The notes under the pieces: model-generated
Seen by the model: the letters and a program-made list of their open reading frames with translations, nothing else
What the model was told of the DNA's origin: nothing
The model's database searches: none
DNA from: Fen-183 sp036504335
GTDB taxonomy: Bacteria > Acidobacteriota > Thermoanaerobaculia > UBA5066
Assembly: GCA_036504335.1 (NCBI GenBank)
Contig: DASXVJ010000022.1
Coordinates: forward strand, 1-64,000
Direction: 5' to 3'
DNA length: 64,000 nt
Made by a program: the position numbers and the translations under genes
Shown here: positions 57,601 to 64,000 of the stretch, piece after piece
How positions within the stretch are numbered: the first letter of the stretch is position 1
How the letters are laid out: each line of letters starts with the position of its first letter

Positions 57601-58749
57601 CGGCTTGCGATCTTCAACCCGGACGCCGCTCCGGCGACGTTCGGGGTCGTGCTCCGCGATCCGTCGGGAGCGCCGCTCGCTTCCGTCGACGGCCTGAGCA
57701 TCGGACCGGGCGCGCACCTGCTCTCGGATCTCGCGGATCTGGTGCCCCTTCCCAACCGGTTCGAGGCCCTCCTGACGCTCATCGCCGACCGCCCCCTCGT
57801 CGGGTCCATCCAGTCGGTCCGCGCGAATCCCCGGCCGTCGACTTTTCTCGATCCGACTCTCGTCCTTCCCTTCGGCGCGGCGGACCGGGGAGTGCCGGCC
57901 GATCCGAAGGTGCAGTCTCTTCTCCTGACTCCCGACACCGAGCACCGCCTCGCCCTCGCCAACACCGGCGGCGTGCCGATCTCGGGCTCGTGGACGCTGC
58001 TCGACGAGGCCGGAAACCCGCTGACCGCGACCTTCCAGGACGGAAGCCGCTCGTCGGGGACGTGGAGCATTCCTCCGGGCGGGTACGTTCTCCTTCGTTT
58101 TCAGGTTCCGCCCGGGGACGGCGCCGGCGCGGCCCCCCGGACGGCGCAGATCCGGATTTCGCGGTCCGCCGGGAGCGGGGCGCCGCTCGTCCAGCTGGTC
58201 GAGTCCCAGACCGTCGGGACGGCCGGAAGCGTTCCCCTGCTTCTCTCGCGGAGCGTTCCCCCCTCGCGGACGACGGCCCGATTCGCCGTCCCGTTCGACC
58301 CCGTCCAGAGGGACAGCGGCTTCGTCCTGACGAATCGGGGAGGCGACCTCGTCGACGTGACCTTCACGCTCCGTGACGCGGCCGGGACCGCGGGACCGGC
58401 TGCGGGCGTGACGGTGCCCGCCGGCGGGCAGCGCGCCGTCTCCGCAAAGGATCTTTTTCCCGGGGCGGCCGGATCGCCCGGAACGCTCGAGGGGGTCGCG
58501 GCGCGGGACGTCGACGCCGTCGGGTTCTTCCGGCGCGCGAGCGGCCGGGGCGAGGACCTCCTTTCGGCGTTTCCCGTTCTGGACGCGGCGTCGTCCGCGG
58601 GGGGTGACGTCGCCGTCTTTCCGTTCGCGACGGACGGAGATTCCTGGCGGTCCACGTGGTGGTTCGTGAACTTCGGAGCCGGTCCTGTCGTCGGGCGACT
58701 GGACTTCCGCAACTCGGGCGGCGAGTCCGCCTACTTCCCGCTCCCATGA
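54667..58749 (+). CDS. Secreted 1360-residue beta-propeller protein with PEGA/InlB-like repeats
   Basis: 1360 residues. A signal peptide (ALAFCVAVCGPLSA) is followed by a sialidase/BNR or PSII-stability-factor-like propeller (about 25-655) with recurring Asp-Gly-Gly-x-Thr/Ser-Trp motifs (SANGGQTWAPV, STDGGVSWVAP, SANDGATWNPF). Residues about 660-900 hold PEGA-like and divergent InlB-type repeats (PPGLQILVDGQ, FVGWSDGGATSHSL, FDGWSDLRAREH). The last about 460 residues are beta-sandwich modules. It is probably exported and surface-exposed; it could bind the polymer or another glycan. No enzymatic motif is claimed. ATG 54667 is placed by the TAGACT box and the signal peptide. The stop overlaps the next start in ATGA. 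Confidence 0.75.
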   Translation: MSSVRANAFALAFCVAVCGPLSAQEPAWEEIGPFSVGGRVSALAVDARDPKLILAGTLAGGIWRSANGGQTWAPVALWLSSTPISALAIDPTDSKTIVAGTGSLSDAGLGNAAIGVIKSTDGGVSWVAPELAGPLAYVSAAFHWPGDSNRVLLGTDLGVRLSTDGGVRYRDVLVGTSVSALVVDPTTPDTVLASTHSGLYRSGDRGESWSRAGSWPLARADSFGAGTSALALSGRTRGLLWAVVQVLRGVGSTDRTLLLRSADGGATFTTLDGPPLLCALDTGCGFGLSIAVDPTDDSRLLLGGDRLWSTSDGGTTWGAVEGDVAGPHQITPRADRVLVAGRSGVAVLDAGWKRATAQNDGLAITTIRSLDVTPGVPPLIAAGTADRGVLLGAGDGTSWKVAFGAGESAGSVRFAPFDSSRIYASKGAGQLFRSENGGGTFAPIMTGLDMSQAAAREAPIEPSRVDGSRDNTVYSGRLQLFRSTNAGTLWKPFRPPGFPEITRIAPSPTSPGRVYFALASDPVLLKADGIFTDRLRITDDPDLAVTSIFPAPDAENVLYVTLASGADSSGRVFKSYDFGQTWQDISPRSRPGARSVVRDSYGTLYLGAVDGVWRSANDGATWNPFRSGFFAGGVSEIRLSDGWLYAGTDGRGVFRISSEPLVSIDTVPPGLQILVDGQLVTSPFFARWDPGSVHTVSAVLGSNADTIQEFVGWSDGGATSHSLTLGDRNGWLTAVIRQSHRLRTSASGADGSLVLEPPSSSGFYVDGTFVKALAVPADDARFAGFTGDTSGGTGGLEYVLMSRPRSLAARFEPLAVRFATEPAGLPTSVDGTPLSGPATFRWQNGSRHRLSAPELVGENPTDPKRFAFDGWSDLRAREHTMTALRDTFQTDVVARFIPTRLWTSVPARGSAALGTPGTADAPRFAALRVTGDAGAPAALQVITGALDTGIVTELVAVPASAAMLSSAFVEDGGERGRTRLAIFNPDAAPATFGVVLRDPSGAPLASVDGLSIGPGAHLLSDLADLVPLPNRFEALLTLIADRPLVGSIQSVRANPRPSTFLDPTLVLPFGAADRGVPADPKVQSLLLTPDTEHRLALANTGGVPISGSWTLLDEAGNPLTATFQDGSRSSGTWSIPPGGYVLLRFQVPPGDGAGAAPRTAQIRISRSAGSGAPLVQLVESQTVGTAGSVPLLLSRSVPPSRTTARFAVPFDPVQRDSGFVLTNRGGDLVDVTFTLRDAAGTAGPAAGVTVPAGGQRAVSAKDLFPGAAGSPGTLEGVAARDVDAVGFFRRASGRGEDLLSAFPVLDAASSAGGDVAVFPFATDGDSWRSTWWFVNFGAGPVVGRLDFRNSGGESAYFPLP

Positions 58750-60389
58750 CAACGAGCCTGCGACGCTTCCTTCCGCGACGCGCCCTCGTGGCGGCGCTCC
58801 TCCTGGCGGCGACGCCGTCTCCGGCGGCGGCGCAGGTCACCGCGTCGAGCCGGATCACGGTCGACTTCACCAGGATCCGCCGGGCTGTTCCCGACGCGCT
58901 CTTCGGCCAGAACCTGCAGGCGATCGGGCGGGGCGAGGGGCTGATCCGGACCGACGGATCCTTCGACCCGAACATTGCCGAGCTCCTGGCCGAGGCGCGG
59001 ATCACGACGCTGCGCTTCCCCGGCGGGACCGCGGCCGACTACTTCCACTGGTGGCAGGCGATGGGCCCTCCGTCGCGGCGGCCGCTTCAGTCGAGCGGGT
59101 ACGTCGGCGAGTACTACACGCCCGTGGTCGGACCGGACGAGTTCATCAAGCTCGCAACGGCCCTGCGCGCGGTGCCCTTCGTCACGGCCAACAGCGGAAC
59201 CGGCAGCGCCGAGGAGGCGCGCGCGCTCGCGGCGGCGTTCAAGTCGCGGGGCTTTCCGGCGAGCTACTGGGAAATCGGGAACGAAGTCTACTTCGAGGGC
59301 CTGAACAGCAACGGCCTCGTCGGGCTCCCGCCCGACGTCTACTCCCGGACCGTGATCGCCTACGCTTCGGCCATCCGGAAGGAGATGCCCGAGGCGAAGA
59401 TCTTCGCCGCCGCGGTCATCGGCCCGGGCGATCCCGACAGCTACTGGAACAACGTGGTCCTCGGTCTCGCCGGGCCCTACATCGACGGCATCAGCGTCCA
59501 CAACGCGTACTTCCCGCTGTACGGCACCCGGCCCGACAAGACCGTCCCGCCGGACGACGAGCTCTTCACGTCGATGCTCGGGGCGACGAAGGTCGTCGAC
59601 GGCACGCTGACGATCCTCGAAAGTCAGCTCAAACGGCTCGGCCGGCAGATCCCGATCTTCGTCACGGAGTACGACGGGATTTTCTTTCCCGACAAGACCG
59701 TCGAGGACCCGGCCCGGACGCAGCAGCGGAATCCGACCCTCGCCTGCGCGCTCTTCAACGCGAGCGTGCTGAATCTCTTCCTGCGCCATGAGCGCGTTTT
59801 CGGCGCCCACCACATGTCGCTCGCGGGGACGCAGTTCGGGAGCCTCGTCGGAGTGGACCGGGGGGTCTATTTCCGGAATCCGCAGTTCTACGTCCACCGG
59901 GAATACGCGCGGGAGGCGGGAAGCCTCGTGATGGAAGCGTCGGTCGATCCGGGGGACGCCGTCTTCAGCTCCAACCCGATCGCCCTCATCGGCGGCCAGA
60001 CGAACGTCCCGATGCTGGATGCCGTCGCCACGCGCGATCCGGCCGGGACGCGCTACGCGCTTTTCGTCGTGAACCGCAGCCTGACGGCCACGGTCCACAC
60101 GGCCGTGTCACTCGAGGTTCCGGCGGGACTGACCGGGACGGTTTCCGTCCTCACGGGCCCCGCCGCCGGCGCGCGCAACGACGCGGAGAACCCGACGCGC
60201 GTCTCGCTCCAGACCGGGCCCTTCGCGCCGGCGGCGTCGTTCCCGTTCGATTTCCCGCCCCTCTCTCTCACGATCTTCCGGTGGACCGCCCCCGGAGCCG
60301 CCGCTCCGTCGTCGCGGCCGAGCAAGCCGGTCGGAAGCAACACGGTCCCGTCAGCGCCCGTCAGCCGTGGTAGCGTGAGACATCCCTGA
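58746..60389 (+). CDS. Secreted GH51-like glycoside hydrolase
   Basis: 547 residues. A signal peptide (LVAALLLAATPSPAAA) precedes a GH51/GH-A-clan-like barrel: LFGQNLQAIGRGEGLIRTDGSFDPN, LRFPGGTAADYFHW, likely acid/base Glu180 in EIGNEVY and likely nucleophile Glu308 in VTEYDG. The C-terminal beta domain (about 420-540) has YALFVVNRSLTATVHTAVSLEV. It is related to, but clearly distinct from, the glycosidase at 51545-53644. It is coupled to the propeller gene (ATGA), so the two may act on the same polymer. Confidence 0.75.
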   Translation: MTTSLRRFLPRRALVAALLLAATPSPAAAQVTASSRITVDFTRIRRAVPDALFGQNLQAIGRGEGLIRTDGSFDPNIAELLAEARITTLRFPGGTAADYFHWWQAMGPPSRRPLQSSGYVGEYYTPVVGPDEFIKLATALRAVPFVTANSGTGSAEEARALAAAFKSRGFPASYWEIGNEVYFEGLNSNGLVGLPPDVYSRTVIAYASAIRKEMPEAKIFAAAVIGPGDPDSYWNNVVLGLAGPYIDGISVHNAYFPLYGTRPDKTVPPDDELFTSMLGATKVVDGTLTILESQLKRLGRQIPIFVTEYDGIFFPDKTVEDPARTQQRNPTLACALFNASVLNLFLRHERVFGAHHMSLAGTQFGSLVGVDRGVYFRNPQFYVHREYAREAGSLVMEASVDPGDAVFSSNPIALIGGQTNVPMLDAVATRDPAGTRYALFVVNRSLTATVHTAVSLEVPAGLTGTVSVLTGPAAGARNDAENPTRVSLQTGPFAPAASFPFDFPPLSLTIFRWTAPGAAAPSSRPSKPVGSNTVPSAPVSRGSVRHP

Positions 60390-60391
60390 AC

Positions 60392-61621
60392 ATGCGCGCG
60401 ACACGCTCCCCTGGCCCGCGGCTGAACGTCCTTCTCTACTACCCCTGGCTCTACCTGACGAGCGGGGCGGAGAGGACGATCCTGGAGATCGCGCGGCGAA
60501 GCCGTCACCGGGTCACGGTGTACACGAATGAATACCAGCCTGAGTCCACGTTTCCGGAACTTCGCGACGTGGACGTCAGGGTCCTCGGCCGGGTGCCGGT
60601 CGAGCGGACCCTGCGCGGGGCGGCCACGGCGGCGTTCCGGATCCTCCTTCAGCGAGTCGACGTGTCGGAGTTCGACGTCCTCCTCGTGGTCTGCGAAGGC
60701 CTCGGGGATCTGATGACGCTGCGGCATCCGAAGATCCCGGCGGTCTGCCTCTGCCTGACGCCCCTCCGGATCGTTTTCGACCCGGTCTACCGTTCGGCTT
60801 ACCTTGCGAAGCACGGACTTCTCCACCGGACGGCAATCGGGGCCGCGAGCGCGGTCTTCCGGCTCGTGGACCGCCTGGCCTGGCGGCGCTACCGCCGCGT
60901 CTTTCCGATCAGCCACGAAGTCCGCCGCCGCATCGTCGACGGCGGCCTCGCCGACCCCGGCCGGCTTCGCGTGATGCACCCGGGTATCGACCTCTCGGCG
61001 TTCGCGCCGTCGCCGCCGCGCGAAAAGACGTTCTTCGTTCCAGGCCGCATCATGTGGACGAAGAACCTGGAGCTCGCCATCGACGCGTTCCGGCTGTTCC
61101 TCGCGTCGGCGCCCGACCGCGACGGCTGGCAGCTCCGGATCGCAGGCATCGTCGACCGGAAGAGCGAGCCCTACCTCGCAAGGCTCAGGGAGCGGGCGGC
61201 CGGCGAGCCGGCGATCACCTTCGAGATCCGGCCCTCGGACGCCCGGATGCGCGAAAGCTACCGCGACTGCTTTGCGACCCTCTTCACGGCCTTCAACGAG
61301 GACTGGGGCCTGGTGCTCATCGAGGCGATGGCGTCGGGCAAGCCGGCCGTGGCCGTGAACCGGGGCGGACCAACCGAGATCGTCCGGCACGGGCAGGACG
61401 GGTTGCTGGCTCCTCCCGACGCCCCTGCCTTCGCCGACGCGATGCTCCGCCTCGCGTTCGAACCGGGCCTGCACGCGGCTCTTGCGGCCGAGGGCCCCGC
61501 GCGCGCCGCCTGCTTCGGCTGGGAGCCGTTCATTCGCGACCTGGACGATGCGATCGAGATCGAGCTCGCGCCGGGCGCGCCGGCAAACGACGCCGTGTCA
61601 TGGAAGGAAGCCCGGGCGTGA
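60392..61621 (+). CDS. GT4 family glycosyltransferase
   Basis: 409 residues, GT-B. The N-terminus LNVLLYYPWLYLTSGAERTILEIARRS is typical; the C-terminal part has GRIMWTKNLELAIDAFRLF and FNEDWGLVLIEAMASGKPAVAVNRGGPTEIV. ATG 60392 lies 2 bases after the glycosidase stop, and a TAGCGT box 15 bases upstream could also drive it. It is coupled to the Wzz-like gene by GTGA. It probably adds a sugar of the polymer repeat. Confidence 0.9.
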   Translation: MRATRSPGPRLNVLLYYPWLYLTSGAERTILEIARRSRHRVTVYTNEYQPESTFPELRDVDVRVLGRVPVERTLRGAATAAFRILLQRVDVSEFDVLLVVCEGLGDLMTLRHPKIPAVCLCLTPLRIVFDPVYRSAYLAKHGLLHRTAIGAASAVFRLVDRLAWRRYRRVFPISHEVRRRIVDGGLADPGRLRVMHPGIDLSAFAPSPPREKTFFVPGRIMWTKNLELAIDAFRLFLASAPDRDGWQLRIAGIVDRKSEPYLARLRERAAGEPAITFEIRPSDARMRESYRDCFATLFTAFNEDWGLVLIEAMASGKPAVAVNRGGPTEIVRHGQDGLLAPPDAPAFADAMLRLAFEPGLHAALAAEGPARAACFGWEPFIRDLDDAIEIELAPGAPANDAVSWKEARA

Positions 61622-63108
61622 GCGCCCCGACGGGTGACGTCGCCGGGTTCGCGGAGACGCTTCGGCGCTTCGGCGAGCTCATGCGGCGGCGGCGGCGCGA
61701 GTTCTGGGCCGTATTTCTCGCAACCTTCGTTCTCGTTCAGGCCGTCGTCTTCTTCTGGCCTGCGACGTACGCGGCCCACGCCGCCGTCCTGATCCAGAAG
61801 ACGAGACTGACGGCGAAGCTCGACGCCGACCCGACCGATCCCAGGACGGTGATCTCGGACGGCGTCACGGAACGGGACGTCAACTCGGAAGTCGCCATCC
61901 TGACGAGCGTCGAGGTCCTTTCCGCGACGGTCGCCGGGGCCGGGCTCGACCGCGTTCCGCCGCCGTGGTACCTGCGCGTGCTGTTTGCGCCTCTCCGGGC
62001 CTACGAGTCCGTTTACGCCGCCGCGCACGGCGTTCCCGCTCCCTCGGCGGCCGAGCGAGCGCTCCAGGGCCTCGCGAAGTCGATCTCGGCCGAGCGGCTG
62101 AAGGACTCGAACGTTCTCGTCATCGTGGTCGAGGCGCGGGATCCGAAAGGGGCGGAGGCGGTCCTCGAAGAGCTTCTCCGCCACTACTTCGATCGGCACC
62201 TGGCCATCCACGGTTCGGGCCCCGCCGTCGTCCCGTTCCTCTCGGCGCAGACGTCCCTTCTCGAAAAGGAGCTTGCGCAGCACGAAGCCGCCCTCCAGGC
62301 GCTGAAGCGGCGCGGCGGCGCCGTGGACTTCCCGAAGGAGAGGGAAATCCAGCTCCAGAGCGAGGCGAAGCTCCGCGAGGAGTCGGACCTCCTGGGCCGC
62401 CGGCTCCTCGAGCTCGACGGCCGGATTCGCTCCTACCAGGGCGCCGTGAGCGACGCGCTCTCGTCGCCGTCGTCGGCGGCCGCAATCGCGCCGACCGAGC
62501 CCACGCTGAACGATCTGAAGGCGCAGGCCCTCCGCCTCGAGCTGGACCAGATCCGGCTGGAGGCGCGCTACCGGGAAGACGCGCCCCCGGTCGTCGAGAA
62601 CCAGAGGAAGCTCGAGGCGGCGCGCGCGGCCCTCGGCGCCGAGCGGCAGAGCGTCCGGGAACGGAGCCCCGCCCTCCTCGCCGCCGAGGAGGAACGCGTG
62701 AAGTTCGCGTCCGAGAAGGCGGGGATCGTGGAGAGGCAGCGGGTTCTCGAGGAGCAGCTCGCCCGGTCGCGCTCCCGGCTCCGGCAGCTCGACGAGGCCG
62801 CCGTCGAGGCGGCCCGCCAGCAGCGGCTCATCCATTCGGCGGAGGAGCGGTACCTCATGTACCTCGGACGGGGCGAGAAGGCGAGGATGGACGCGGCGCT
62901 GGACCAGAGCCACGTGACGAACGTCTCGATCGTCCAGAAGCCCTCGGCGTCGGCGAAACCCGTCCGCCCCAAGCGCCTCGTCGCCCTGATCGTCTCGGCG
63001 GCGGGCGCCCTGCTGGCCGGGCTTCTCGCCTGCCTCGTCCGCGAGCTCCGCGAGCGCGGGATCGAGGCCTTCCTGGCCTCGATCGCCCCTCCGGCCACGG
63101 CGTCGTGA
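61618..63108 (+). CDS. Wzz/GumC-like chain-length determinant protein
   Basis: 496 residues. Two membrane helices flank a periplasmic domain: TM1 at about residues 32-50 (FWAVFLATFVLVQAVVFFWP) and TM2 near the C-terminus (VALIVSAAGALLAGLLACLV), with the Wzz N-terminal region (TYAAHAAVLIQKTRL) and a long coiled coil in between. A Pro/Ala-containing segment (KPSASAKPVRPKRLV) precedes TM2, as in the family. No C-terminal tyrosine-kinase domain is present. It sets exopolysaccharide chain length. GTG 61618 overlaps the previous stop; ATG 61600 in frame is the alternative start. Confidence 0.9.
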   Translation: MSAPTGDVAGFAETLRRFGELMRRRRREFWAVFLATFVLVQAVVFFWPATYAAHAAVLIQKTRLTAKLDADPTDPRTVISDGVTERDVNSEVAILTSVEVLSATVAGAGLDRVPPPWYLRVLFAPLRAYESVYAAAHGVPAPSAAERALQGLAKSISAERLKDSNVLVIVVEARDPKGAEAVLEELLRHYFDRHLAIHGSGPAVVPFLSAQTSLLEKELAQHEAALQALKRRGGAVDFPKEREIQLQSEAKLREESDLLGRRLLELDGRIRSYQGAVSDALSSPSSAAAIAPTEPTLNDLKAQALRLELDQIRLEARYREDAPPVVENQRKLEAARAALGAERQSVRERSPALLAAEEERVKFASEKAGIVERQRVLEEQLARSRSRLRQLDEAAVEAARQQRLIHSAEERYLMYLGRGEKARMDAALDQSHVTNVSIVQKPSASAKPVRPKRLVALIVSAAGALLAGLLACLVRELRERGIEAFLASIAPPATAS

Positions 63109-63737
63109 GCGACCGGATCCCTGACCCGGCTGAAGCGAGGTCGTCTCCGGCCGGGGCGGCCCACGTCGGCATCCGGCGCGGCGGCGTCGAAGGGCTGAAG
63201 GTTTTCCTTCGCAGCCTCGCTCTTTTCGGAGCGAACCGGATCGTCGGCCGCCTTCCCGGCCACGCCCTCCGGCTCGCCTACTACCGCCGCGTCCTCGGCT
63301 GGGAGATCGGCGAGAAGTCCAGCGTGCACCACGGCCTGAAAGTCTTCGGCGGGCGCGGCCGCGTCCGGATCGGGGCGCGTTCGACGTTCCAGATGGACTG
63401 CCTCGTCGTGGGAGCCGGGATGGACGACCTGACGATCGGCGATGACGTCGCGATCGCGTACCGGGTGGCGCTCGTGATGGGAAGCCACGACATCTTCTCG
63501 CCCGGATTCGAGGGGATCACCGGCCCGATCACGATCGAGCACCACGTTTTCGTCGGGACCGGGGCCATCGTCCTCCTCGGAGTGACGCTCGGCGAGGGAT
63601 GCGTCGTCACGGCGGGCTCCGTCGTGACCAAGAGCGTGCCGCCCTATACGATCGTCCGCGGAAACCCGGCGCAGATCGTGGCGAAGCGACCTCGGAACCT
63701 GCAGTACTCTGCGGAGCACTTCTGGCTCTTTCACTGA
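63105..63737 (+). CDS. Hexapeptide-repeat acyltransferase
   Basis: 210 residues. After a basic N-terminal part, left-handed beta-helix repeats run from about residue 65 (IGEKSSVHHGLKVFGGRGRVRIG) through IGDDVAIAYRVALVMGSHD to GTGAIVLLGVTLGEGCVVTAGSVVTKSVPPYTIVRGNPAQIV. The VxGNPA end is typical of CAT-like/WcaF-type O-acetyltransferases. It likely O-acetylates a sugar of the polymer. GTG 63105 overlaps the chain-length gene stop, so it belongs to that operon. Confidence 0.87.
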   Translation: MSDRIPDPAEARSSPAGAAHVGIRRGGVEGLKVFLRSLALFGANRIVGRLPGHALRLAYYRRVLGWEIGEKSSVHHGLKVFGGRGRVRIGARSTFQMDCLVVGAGMDDLTIGDDVAIAYRVALVMGSHDIFSPGFEGITGPITIEHHVFVGTGAIVLLGVTLGEGCVVTAGSVVTKSVPPYTIVRGNPAQIVAKRPRNLQYSAEHFWLFH

Positions 63738-63774
63738 CGCGCCCGCCGTCCGCCACCGGGAGGACCGAGACCGA

Positions 63775-64000
63775 ATGATGGACTTCAGCTTCACACCCGA
63801 GCAGGAGGAGCTCAGGAAGAGCGTCGTCGACTTCGCGCGGAAGGAGCTCAACGGCGATCTTCTCCTCGAGGAACGGGAGGCCCGGTTCTCGCGCGAGAAG
63901 TGGCGGGCCGCAGCGCGCTTCGGCCTCCATGGGCTTCCGGTCCCGGACGCGTACGGCGGGACGGGGCGCGATCTCCTCACGACCGTCGCCGCGATGGAGG
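63775..64000 (+). CDS. Acyl-CoA dehydrogenase, N-terminal fragment (partial)
   Basis: 75 residues before the window ends. MMDFSFTPEQEELRKSVVDFARKEL is the typical acyl-CoA dehydrogenase start (N-terminal helical domain), followed by FGLHGLPVPDAYGGTGRDLLTTVAAME, which also matches the family. The first of two adjacent ATGs was chosen; GGGAGGA lies 10-11 bases upstream. It is not part of the polysaccharide locus and probably begins a new region. Acyl-chain specificity is unknown. Confidence 0.82.
   Translation, partial: MMDFSFTPEQEELRKSVVDFARKELNGDLLLEEREARFSREKWRAAARFGLHGLPVPDAYGGTGRDLLTTVAAME

Noticed and set aside
54640..58752. 1370-residue minus-strand frame opposite the propeller gene
   Set aside because: It is remarkably long but Arg/Gly/Glu-rich with no motif. 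Strong GC bias in the third codon position produces it.

Overview
The window is about 64 kb of very GC-rich bacterial chromosome with tightly packed genes and no phage, insertion sequence or CRISPR array that I can see. The best guess for the host is an Acidobacteriota-like lineage (Thermoanaerobaculia or Holophagae type). This rests on a secreted protein that matches the acidobacterial VWFA-related family, a futalosine-pathway menaquinone enzyme (MqnD), several typical secreted or lipoprotein hypotheticals, and base composition. It is an inference, not a taxonomic proof. Many genes lack a Shine-Dalgarno site. Instead they have a TANNNT-like -10 hexamer ending 6-9 bases before the start codon, which points to widespread leaderless transcription.

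Layout. 1-3.4 kb: envelope sugar genes (partial nucleotidyltransferase, ArnT-like GT-C glycosyltransferase, GT2 glycosyltransferase, polysaccharide deacetylase). 3.4-9.1 kb: a nucleotidyltransferase-like protein, truA, thioredoxin-TPR protein, hydrolase, DUF4149-like membrane protein and mqnD. 9.1-9.55 kb: a strong promoter, a structured leader, a 20-residue lysine-rich peptide and a canonical terminator. 9.6-18.2 kb: PadR regulator and partner, UvrD/PcrA helicase, and glmS-glmU (UDP-GlcNAc synthesis) with a TPR protein. 18.4-27.2 kb: Nudix, periplasmic MsrA, two SDRs (one an enoyl-ACP reductase of the YX6K type), lipoproteins, homocysteine methyltransferase, VWFA protein and M20 peptidase. 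27.2-29.5 kb: a two-gene island of much lower GC, comprising an unknown protein and a PD-(D/E)XK nuclease-like protein. 29.5-39.1 kb: dusB, secreted proteins, glycerophosphodiesterase, tRNA-Pro(UGG), hydrolase, rph, murI, GerMN protein, cell-wall amidase and tmRNA. 39.1-63.7 kb: a large exopolysaccharide locus. The last bases start an acyl-CoA dehydrogenase.

The exopolysaccharide locus looks complete enough to make, flip, polymerise and export a surface polymer. It has a Wza-like export lipoprotein, a three-module initiating phosphoglycosyltransferase, an O-antigen ligase/polymerase, a Wzx-like flippase, two GT2/GT4 runs, a SAM methyltransferase, a SPASM radical SAM enzyme, a nucleotide-sugar epimerase, a Wzz-like chain-length protein and a hexapeptide acyltransferase. 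It also carries two GH51-like secreted glycosidases and a 1360-residue beta-propeller protein. Eight of these genes (43161-53644) are joined end to end by 4-base start/stop overlaps.

The strongest candidates for something undescribed are the low-GC nuclease pair at 27257-29484 and the structured RNA with the lysine-rich peptide at 9171-9551.
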